NCBI GenBank assembly: GCA_049890095.1
Contig: JBMHCD010000005.1
Span: 1-64,000, forward strand
Source of the DNA: JABAYQ01 sp049890095
Lineage (GTDB): Bacteria > Bacteroidota > Bacteroidia > Flavobacteriales > UBA7312
DNA: 64,000 nt
Direction: 5' to 3'
Of this stretch, positions 24,798 to 33,400 are shown in pieces. The translations under genes and the position numbers were made by a program. The notes under the pieces were generated by a model that searched no databases, was not told the DNA's origin, and worked only from the letters and a program-made list of their open reading frames with translations. How positions within the stretch are numbered: position 1 is the first letter of the stretch; each line of letters opens with the position of its first letter.

Positions 24798-25814
24798 GTG
24801 AACAAGCTTTTTTTTTACTTTATTTTTGTGTCAAATTTTGTTTTGGCTCAGTGTGAATTAGAGCTTGTTGATACTATTCATATTAAATGTAATGGTCAGA
24901 ATAATGGAGGTTTTACTTTGGCTACAAATGCGGCAATGCCATTTGATATTTTTTTAAATAATGGAGTTGTACAAACTAATAACTTGGTTTTTTCTGGGCT
25001 TCTAGCTTCAAATTATTCTGCGATTATCGTTGATAATATGGGATGCTCTGATACAATAAGTATTAAGATTAAGGAGCCTGCTGCATTTGATGTTGAATTA
25101 GTTTGTGAAAATAATGTGGTCACTGCAAATGCTGATGGGGGAGTGTTAGATTATATTTATGAATGGTCATCTTTTGACGGTTCTATCATATCTTCTGTAA
25201 ATTTTGTAAATTACTATCCTGATAACCCAATAGCGCTATATGTTTACGATGGAAATAACTGTGAATATAGAGATACTATTTCAGTATATGCTGATTTTGA
25301 TGTTGATAGTATTTTAGGAGAAGTTCCTTTAGAGATAAATACAATTAATTTTAGTTCATCTGGAAATTATTTATGGAATTTTGGAGATGAAACAACATAT
25401 TCAAGTAAAAATCCTACCCATGTTTTTTCAAATGTTGGTCAATATGATGTTGGTTTATTGGTTACGGACAATTATGGTTGCTTTGACCAAAAAACAGTTA
25501 CTATAGATGTGCAAGGTTTTGATCTTGGGTTAAATGATTGGGAAGAATTACCTAATGCTTTTTCTCCAAACAATGATGGTATTAACGATGTTTTTACTTT
25601 TGATAATTATCATTCAATAAATGAGTTTAAAGCAATGATTTTTGATCGTTGGGGTAATTTAATTTTTAAATGGGAAAATCCAGACGAAAGCTGGAACGGA
25701 AAAAGTACAGCGGGAAAGGCATTGACAGAGGGGGTATATTTTTATTATCTTAAAGCAATTGGTAATAGTGGAAAAGTTTATGAGAAAAAAGGGGCTGTTA
25801 CTTTATATCAATAA
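24798..25814 (+). CDS. Secreted PKD-domain protein with type B T9SS sorting domain
   Basis: 338 residues, starting at GTG 24798, which is required to give the signal peptide (1-18, NKLFFYF..., cut before Gln). A single SprB-like repeat (about 25-90, CNGQNNGG ... NMGC) is followed by an immunoglobulin-like region, a PKD domain (about 174-239, with YLWNFGDE and the closing HVFSNVGQYDV) and a C-terminal type B sorting domain (251-338, LPNAFSPNNDGINDVF ... FDRWGNLIF ... GVYFYYL). The last is the CHU_C / gliding motility-associated domain. It is exported across the outer membrane by the type IX system, probably to the cell surface. A hairpin right at the stop suggests partial termination before the next gene. 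Confidence 0.85.
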   Translation: MNKLFFYFIFVSNFVLAQCELELVDTIHIKCNGQNNGGFTLATNAAMPFDIFLNNGVVQTNNLVFSGLLASNYSAIIVDNMGCSDTISIKIKEPAAFDVELVCENNVVTANADGGVLDYIYEWSSFDGSIISSVNFVNYYPDNPIALYVYDGNNCEYRDTISVYADFDVDSILGEVPLEINTINFSSSGNYLWNFGDETTYSSKNPTHVFSNVGQYDVGLLVTDNYGCFDQKTVTIDVQGFDLGLNDWEELPNAFSPNNDGINDVFTFDNYHSINEFKAMIFDRWGNLIFKWENPDESWNGKSTAGKALTEGVYFYYLKAIGNSGKVYEKKGAVTLYQ

Positions 25815-25853
25815 TGTTAAAAACTTTGTTGATAGCTCAATTTTTAACATTTT
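25813..25853 (+). terminator. 11-bp hairpin at the end of the PKD protein gene
   Basis: AATGTTAAAAA (25813-25823) pairs perfectly with TTTTTAACATT (25841-25851) around a 17-nt loop; two T residues follow. The stem contains almost no GC and the U-run is short, so it may be a weak terminator or an mRNA 3'-end stabiliser. Confidence 0.4.
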
Positions 25854-25872
25854 AAGGTAATTTTAATAATAT

Positions 25873-25880
25873 TATATTTG
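25873..25880 (+). promoter_or_regulatory. TAnnTTTG element before the 1476-aa repeat protein
   Basis: TATATTTG, an exact match, 66 nt before the ATG at 25947. No good -33 TTTG at 18-20 nt. Together with the hairpin just upstream it suggests that the large gene has its own transcription start. Confidence 0.45.
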
Positions 25881-25946
25881 TCAGTTATCTATATGATGCT
25901 AGTACCTGTTTGTAGATAATAATTTAAAATAGAAACAATACTTTTT

Positions 25947-28900
25947 ATGAAAGTCAAAAATATGTGTAAGGTTTTTTGTTATTTGATTATGTTTACACTA
26001 GTAAACTTGTCATTTGTCAATTTAAGTTTAGGTCAAAATGTAATTTATTCTCAAGATTTTGAAGACCCAGCTCAAATGGATTGGATATTAAATTCTCCTA
26101 TTGATTATTTGGGAACTGTTGAGTCTACAGTTAATTTTTTTCAAGTAAACGATATTTATGCCGGAGGAAATGTTAATGGAAACATAGTACCCAATACTGA
26201 TCCTCAAGTTGCTCCAATAAACGGATTTCCGAATAGTAATTATTTGCATGTTACATCCTTTCAAGCTCAAGCAAATAATATACAAAACACAAATTACCTG
26301 GATGTTTTTTATTCGTTTCCTCCATTTATCATTATAAATCAAGAGTTATTGGGAGTTCAAACTCCTGATATAAGCACCGTTGGTTTTACCGGTGTTGAAT
26401 TAGATTTTCATTGGCTAGCAGGTGAGTCAACAAATGATAATGGTGCACAATTATTTTATTCAATCAATCAAGGAAATACATGGATTGAAATAGGAGATGT
26501 GAGAAGCGATAGTACTTGGTACAATGAAGTTACAAATTTGAATAATATCCTAGATGATTTGCCAAATGTGCGTTTTGCATTCGTCTTTAATAATGATTTA
26601 GGTGGTTCAGATTTCACCAGTTTTGCTATTGATGATTTTAGAGTAATTGCAGACTGTGAGATAGACTTAGGAGAAGACTATTTTGTGTGTTCAGGCGAAA
26701 CTACAACTATTCAAGCTGATACAATTTTATTCAATTCATATATTTGGAATACTGGTGAAAATACAGATAATATAGATGTTGTTGTTAACTCAGATACCAC
26801 AATAATTTTAAGTGCCTCAAGTGACGGTTGTTTAAATATAACGGATACTCTTGATATTTTTGTACAATTTGATAGGCCAGTTCTTTCCCTCCAAGTCCAG
26901 TCCGAAGAAAACGGAATAGGAATTGATTGTTTTGGAGACTCAACTGGGGTACTTAATCTAGAGGTTATAGGAGGAACAGCTAACCCAGATAGCTCATATA
27001 ATGTTTCTTGGTTTGATTCCAACATGAATTTAATATCGTCTAGTAATATTGAACAAGGTTATTTTAATAACTTTACATCTATCCTAAATAACGTTTATCA
27101 AGGGGAGTTTTTTGTGGAAGTGACAGATGCTGTTTGTACTGTTCCACAATTGGATTCAATTGAGATATTTTCAAATGATGATATAGAGAATTCTTTTGAT
27201 ATTCAAAATGTAAGTTGTTTTCAAGGTTCAGATGCACAACTAACAGCTAATCCTAGTTCTGGAGTAGCTCCTTACCAATATGATTGGGGATTTTATGGCC
27301 AAAATCAAATGATCTCAGGATTGTCTAGTGGTACTTACACCGTAGTAATTACCGATAGTTTGGGTTGCTCAAAACCATTTACTACTAATATTTCTCAGCC
27401 CAATCAATTGTTAGTTGACGCTTCAATTCAAACAGAAATTTCTTGTTTGGATAGTACAAATGGAGTTTTAACGGCGGTCGCGTATGGTGGTACTCCTGAC
27501 GTAAATGGAGATTATTACTTTATTTGGAGTCACCCAAATTATGATTGGGTTGATAATATAGAAAACCACAATGATACAATTGGTAATTTACCACCTTCTG
27601 TTTCAGCAATAGATGCGCAAAATCCTAACTATCAATCTTTTACTTATCCATATTTAGTCACTGTTACAGATGCTAACGGTTGTGAAGCTACATCAGAAAT
27701 ATATCTTGTTGAGCCACAAGAGTTAGAAGTTTTTGTTACTCAGGACGTTTATCCTGCTTATTGTAATAACAATACATTGGGTTTAAATACTGGTTTTGCT
27801 CAAGTTTCGGCTCAGGGTGGAACACCCAATTCAAATAATAATTATGATTTTGTTTGGTCTTTAGATGGACAAACAGATCAAGATGTACTTTTTAGCTCAA
27901 TTAATAACGTAAATGCAGGTACTTACAATGTAACTGTTGTAGATCAGCGACTGTGTGCTGATCAGATTTCAATAGAAATTGGGCTAGAAACAACATGGGA
28001 ATTTTATGGTTCTACAACACCAGCAACCTGTTATGGAAGTAATGATGGGTCAGTATCCATTCAAATGGAAGGGGGTTGTGGTGATCCAGATAATAGTTGT
28101 GGATTTACTTATTTGTGGCAAGGTGGTTCTTCCACAGGTAATAATCTTCCTAATGTTTCTGGACTTCAGCAGGGTAATTATTCTGTTGTTGTAACTGACG
28201 AGTGGGGTTGCCAAGCAACTTATCCTTTTGTTGTTGAAGGTCCTTCACCTATAGAATTTCAGGTTACATCACTAACAGATCAAACATGTTACAGCACTCT
28301 TGGTTCATCATCCGATGGAGCTGTTGAGGTAAATATAAATGGAGGAAACGGACCATATGATGTATTTTGGGTAGATCAAAATTCTGTTCAGTTTGGTCCA
28401 ATTCAAACAAATGACATTGCTGAAGTTTCAGGTCTAATCGATGGTAGTTGGGAGATAAGAATTTTTGATATAAATGGATGTCAAGGTATTTATGATATAG
28501 CATCATTACATTCTAATCCATTTATTATTGATCCAGGTAAACAAGTTGAAGTTGAAATTAATACTGATGATTTATTTTTAACTGACACAATTAAATGTTA
28601 TGGAGACGAGACTGCAAGTGCCATTGTTTTAAATAGTGACCCTTTATTTAACTATTCGTGGTATTCTTCAGATGATCCTACCACGGTTATCGAAGAGGGC
28701 ATAAGTTCCAATTCATTACCTGCAGGTGATATTTATGTAGTTGCTTCATATGAATTGGGTTTGTGTACAGAAAATTCAGATCCTGTAACAATTGAGCAAA
28801 TGTCACCATTTAATATAGTTGAAAATCACGTATCGCCATCTTGTTTTGGAGATGAAGATGCTGTAATAAACGTTGTTGTAGATGGAGCGACACCTTTTTT

Positions 28901-30377
28901 AGATAACATACAACAATCTGATTATAATTTTGAATGGTTCCCTTCATCATTAAATGGATTAGGTGCTGTACAAACAAATGGTCAACTAGAGTTTTCTATT
29001 CCAAATATGTTTTCAGGATCCTACTTCTTAAAAGTAGTTGATCGTTTTGGATGTGATACTGTTTTTGATGTTACAGTTTTACCTACACAACCTTTATCTG
29101 CTAATATTGATTTATTTGATTTAAGTTGTAATGTTTCCAATGCAGCTGCTGATGGAGAATTAAACGTAAATGTTGTGGGTGGAACAGCACCATTTTCAAA
29201 TTTTGAGTTATCTCAAGGTATTACACTCATTCAATCAAATAATAATGGTAATTTCCAAGGTTTAAACAGTGGAACATACACTCTTACATTTCAAGATGTT
29301 AGAGGTTGTGAATTTACAGAAGATAATATTATTTTATCTCAACCACCATCACTTGATTTAACTGTTCAATCATTTACAGATGTTTTATGTAATGGTGAGA
29401 ACACAGGAGAGATACAACTTACAGCAACTGGAGGAACTCAGCCATTTGTAAATTTCAATATCACAAATCCAATAAATCAATCTTCAAATGATGGGTTATT
29501 TCAAAGTCTTTCTGCTAATACTTACACTTTAGAAGTAGAAGATCAAAATGGATGTATTGATCAATTTATTCAAGTTATAGGTGAGCCAACACTTTTACAA
29601 ACTCCAACTTTTAACGTTACTGATGCTACTTGTTTTGGATTTTCAGACGGGATTATTGAATCTTTTGTAAGTGGCGGAACTCAGCCTTATGTTTATTCTT
29701 GGAATAATGGAGAAAATGAGCAAGATATTGAAATGTTGACTTCTGGAAACTACACTTTAGTTGTAACTGATGATAATGGATGTACTCAAACATCGACTGC
29801 TGTAGTTGGACAGCCTCAGGAAATTTTTGCTGATTGGGTAATCAATACCCCAGGTTCATTGAATGATTATTCCATTATATCACAGCCAATTCCATTTACT
29901 GTAAGCTTTATTGATTCTAGTCAGAATCATGATCCACTTTTAACTGAATGGTGGATAGATGGATTAAATAGAACAAATGATTTTTATGGATTTGGTAATG
30001 ATGTAGAACATACTTTCAGAGAAATTGGTGAGTATGAAGTTGTTATGTATGCATTAAATTCGAATGGATGTTTTGATACTATTTCAGTCGATGTAACAGT
30101 ACAAGGTATAAATCATATAAATGCATTTTCACCTAATGCAGATAACATAAATGATTTCTTTTATTTCGAAAATTATGGAATTTCCGAATTAAATGCCGTA
30201 TTATATAATAGGTGGGGTGATAAAATATATGAAATGAATTCACCTGATGATGTATGGGATGGTATTTCTCTTAATGGATTAGAAGTTCCTGAGGGGGTTT
30301 ATTTCTACGTACTTAATGCAAAGGGGGAAGATGGAACAGACTATAATCAAAAAGGGTCAGTTTCTCTTTTTAAATAA
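25947..30377 (+). CDS. Giant secreted SprB-repeat protein with type B T9SS sorting domain
   Basis: 1476 residues. The signal peptide lies in the first 29 residues (ends LSLGQ). The N-terminal head (about 30-235) is a jelly-roll, 'choice-of-anchor J'/MAM-like module: IYSQDFEDP at its start, LDFHWLAGES and SFAIDDFRVI at its end. About 11 SprB-type repeats follow from residue 327 to 1279, each opening with a Cys (CFGDST, CYGSNDGS, CFGFSDG...) and closing on a Cys after Asp-x-x-Gly (TDDNGC, TDSLGC). A PKD-like domain (about 1311-1388) and a type B sorting domain (about 1389-1476: INAFSPNADNINDFF ... YNRWGDKIY ... GVYFYVL) end it. It is a likely surface adhesin or filament, as with SprB-type proteins. 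No gld or spr gene is in the window, so gliding is not implied. Confidence 0.85.
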   Translation: MKVKNMCKVFCYLIMFTLVNLSFVNLSLGQNVIYSQDFEDPAQMDWILNSPIDYLGTVESTVNFFQVNDIYAGGNVNGNIVPNTDPQVAPINGFPNSNYLHVTSFQAQANNIQNTNYLDVFYSFPPFIIINQELLGVQTPDISTVGFTGVELDFHWLAGESTNDNGAQLFYSINQGNTWIEIGDVRSDSTWYNEVTNLNNILDDLPNVRFAFVFNNDLGGSDFTSFAIDDFRVIADCEIDLGEDYFVCSGETTTIQADTILFNSYIWNTGENTDNIDVVVNSDTTIILSASSDGCLNITDTLDIFVQFDRPVLSLQVQSEENGIGIDCFGDSTGVLNLEVIGGTANPDSSYNVSWFDSNMNLISSSNIEQGYFNNFTSILNNVYQGEFFVEVTDAVCTVPQLDSIEIFSNDDIENSFDIQNVSCFQGSDAQLTANPSSGVAPYQYDWGFYGQNQMISGLSSGTYTVVITDSLGCSKPFTTNISQPNQLLVDASIQTEISCLDSTNGVLTAVAYGGTPDVNGDYYFIWSHPNYDWVDNIENHNDTIGNLPPSVSAIDAQNPNYQSFTYPYLVTVTDANGCEATSEIYLVEPQELEVFVTQDVYPAYCNNNTLGLNTGFAQVSAQGGTPNSNNNYDFVWSLDGQTDQDVLFSSINNVNAGTYNVTVVDQRLCADQISIEIGLETTWEFYGSTTPATCYGSNDGSVSIQMEGGCGDPDNSCGFTYLWQGGSSTGNNLPNVSGLQQGNYSVVVTDEWGCQATYPFVVEGPSPIEFQVTSLTDQTCYSTLGSSSDGAVEVNINGGNGPYDVFWVDQNSVQFGPIQTNDIAEVSGLIDGSWEIRIFDINGCQGIYDIASLHSNPFIIDPGKQVEVEINTDDLFLTDTIKCYGDETASAIVLNSDPLFNYSWYSSDDPTTVIEEGISSNSLPAGDIYVVASYELGLCTENSDPVTIEQMSPFNIVENHVSPSCFGDEDAVINVVVDGATPFLDNIQQSDYNFEWFPSSLNGLGAVQTNGQLEFSIPNMFSGSYFLKVVDRFGCDTVFDVTVLPTQPLSANIDLFDLSCNVSNAAADGELNVNVVGGTAPFSNFELSQGITLIQSNNNGNFQGLNSGTYTLTFQDVRGCEFTEDNIILSQPPSLDLTVQSFTDVLCNGENTGEIQLTATGGTQPFVNFNITNPINQSSNDGLFQSLSANTYTLEVEDQNGCIDQFIQVIGEPTLLQTPTFNVTDATCFGFSDGIIESFVSGGTQPYVYSWNNGENEQDIEMLTSGNYTLVVTDDNGCTQTSTAVVGQPQEIFADWVINTPGSLNDYSIISQPIPFTVSFIDSSQNHDPLLTEWWIDGLNRTNDFYGFGNDVEHTFREIGEYEVVMYALNSNGCFDTISVDVTVQGINHINAFSPNADNINDFFYFENYGISELNAVLYNRWGDKIYEMNSPDDVWDGISLNGLEVPEGVYFYVLNAKGEDGTDYNQKGSVSLFK
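26925..29783 (+). repeat. About 11 SprB-type protein repeats (1476-aa protein)
   Basis: Degenerate coding repeats of about 75-105 codons. They open near 26925, 27210, 27440, 27757, 28023, 28280, 28592, 28838, 29122, 29385 and 29628. The shared pattern is Cys-x-Gly-x-x-(Asp/Asn)-Gly, then Gly-Gly-Thr-x-Pro-Tyr, then (Ser/Ala)-Gly-x-Tyr-x-(Val/Leu), then Asp-x-x-Gly-Cys. They are diverged at DNA level, so this is an old array and not recent tandem copying. Confidence 0.75.
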
Positions 30378-30426
30378 CAACTTGAAATAATTTTTCGTTT
30401 TAACAACAACCTTAACATTTATTAAA

Positions 30427-33400
30427 ATGAGATTTAAAATATTATTAATATTAATATTGTTTTATACATATAATGAAGCAAGTGCACAGTTCATAATTTC
30501 TAATGATACTGCAATATGTGTTGGCTCTGAACTAACCTTACAAGCAGCAGGAGCAAATAGTTCTCCATCTTTGGTTAATGTTGATGATATTCATTCTGAC
30601 ATAATTGATATAGGCTTTGACTTTAATTTTTATGGCAATGTTTATAATCAGTGTGTTCTTTCAGCAAACGGCTACATAACTTTTGATTTTAATCAAGCAG
30701 GAGTTTTCTCTCCTTGGACAATAGGTGCAGCAATTCCTAATCCTAATAATGTTCCTGAAAATGCTATTATGTCACCTTGGCATGATATAGATCCAGGAGT
30801 TGATGGTAATATTATTTTTGGTACTTATGGATCAGCTCCAAATAGAGTGTTTTATGTAGTGTGGTGTAATATTCCAATGTTTCAATGTAATGACTTGTTA
30901 GACAGTCAATATATTTTGTTGTATGAATCAAGCAACAATATTGAAATGCATATCGAAGAAAAGCCAATTTGTGGTGGTTGGAATGGTGGTACTGCAGTTC
31001 AAGGTTTAGTTAATGAGAATAGTACTCTTTTTGAAATAGTAGAAGATCCGGTATTAGCTCAACCTAGAAATTTTCCTCTTCAGTGGCAAGCAAATAATGA
31101 AGGTTGGTTGTTTGTTCCCAATGCTGATTTTACTGATTATGAAATTAGTCAAATTCCATTTTTACCTATTACAACTGGTACTATTACATGGTTAGATCAA
31201 TTTGGAAATATTATTTCAAATGAATTAACAGTTGATGTATCGCCTCAGCTTATAGGCGATAATTATTTTTATATTTCTATAGAAGATGTGTGTTCTGGAG
31301 AACTTATTGAAAATGCAGATTCAATTTTGATTCAAGTTGCACCTCCTACAAATGCAGGTTTAGATTCTACAGTATATTTATGTAATATCGATTCGTTACA
31401 GGACTTAAATTCATTTATTTCCGGAGATTATGATAATGGTGGAGATTGGTTTTCACCCTCAGATGAGGTAGTTTCAAATATACTATTACCTTCTATTGCC
31501 CAAAGTGGTACATACACATACATTACTTATGGTATTCACCCTAATTGTAATGACACCTCTTTTGTTGAGGTAATTATTGATGAATTACAATATCCTGGTG
31601 TTGAAGGGTTTAAGCTAGTTTGTTCTGCTGACGATCCTTTTGATATGTTTGGTCAATTAAATGATAATCCAGATGGTGGAGGAATTTGGTATGATCCAAA
31701 TGACAATTTAGTGTCTAATATTTTTGATCCATCAAATTCATTGGTAGGACAGTATACTTATTTAATTGAAGGAATTAATGCTTGTCCCTCCGTGTCTCAA
31801 AATTTAAATATTTCCTATCAGGAATCATTCAATATTGATGTATACACACAACCGGTCACTTGTCCTGGTGAATCAGATGGTTCAATTTTTATAATTCAGG
31901 AGGAAGGAACTGTGACTCCTGTTAGTTTTTCAATTGATAATGGTCAAGAATATGTCAATTACTCTACTTTTAATAATCTTGACTTCGGCCAATATACTGT
32001 TTTAGTTAAAGATGGAAATGGATGTGTTACCGATCAAGTTGTTGAAATTGAATCTGCTGAAGAACCAATTCAAGTTGTTGCTAACTCAACTAATGTTTTG
32101 TGTCCAGGCGATGAATTAGGTCAATTGTTTGTGGATACAGTTATTGGCGGTGACATTTCTATCGCTTATAATTACAGTTGGTTTTCTAGTGAAAATGATT
32201 CGTTGGTGGGAACTACAAGCACTTTAAATGCTCCTGCTGGAGGTTATTACTTAATTGTTAGTCAATCGAATTGTTTTGGAACGGAATATGTTAATATTGA
32301 AGATTATAATGAGCTTACATTCGAAGTAACTTCCAATGACGTTAGTTGTTTTGGATCTGAAGATGGTGCAATAAATGTGAATATTAGTGGAGGAGGTACA
32401 CCTCCATATTCATTTAATTGGTTAACTAATGGAGGATTAAATTCTAATTCTTTATTTAATTTGCCTGCTGCAACGTATAGCTTAGAAATAACAGATTCAA
32501 ATGATTGCATAACAAATATTGATGTTGATATTAATAGTCCTTCTTCTGCTTTATCTTTAGAAAGCGTTACAAGTAATTTGAGCTGTTATGAATCACCAAC
32601 AGGTTCAATTAATGTAGATGTTACAGGAGGGTTTGCTCCATATTATTTTAATTGGAGTAGTGGTCATTCATCTAGTCAAGTTGAAAATGTTTTTGCTGGA
32701 GAATATATTGTAAACGTGACTGATAATGGTGGATGCTTTATTACAGATACCATAATTGTTGATCAAAATCCTCAAATAATTACTAATTTAATTAGTCAAG
32801 ATGTTTCATGTTATGGTGGTTTTGATGGAATAGCTTCTGTAATTCAAACAACGGGAGGGTCAGGAAACTTTAGTTATACATGGTCGAATGGATTTCAATC
32901 GCAATCTATTTCAAATTTATCTTTTGGAGAATATTCATTGGTCACAGAAGATAATCTGGGATGTAGTATAATAGATACAATTTTTATTAATCAGCCAAAT
33001 CCTATAAAAGTTGTTCTTTCTCCATCTGATGTTTTGTGTTATGGGGACGCAACAGGATCGATTACGGCTTATGTTGATGGTGGCACAACTAATCTAAACG
33101 GTTTTTACAACTATCAATGGTTGCTAAATAATCAGCAAATTGGCTTTAATCTTCCGCTTGTAACTAATCTTGAAGCATCTCAATATCCGTATCAACTTTT
33201 AGTTACTGACTTGAATAATTGTAGTGGAAGTGCTTATACTTTTGTTGATGAACCATCTGAGTTACTTTTGGATACCAGTGAGATAGTAAGTGCATATTGT
33301 CAAAATGTACCTACAGGATCTTTGTCTGTAATTGCAAATGGTGGATTTCTGAATAGTAATAGCACCTACTACTTTTATTGGAACAATGGTGTAGAAAATC

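Noticed and set aside
26711..27025. Minus-strand ORF inside the 1476-aa protein gene
   Set aside because: Antisense shadow of repeat-rich coding sequence, with no promoter element.
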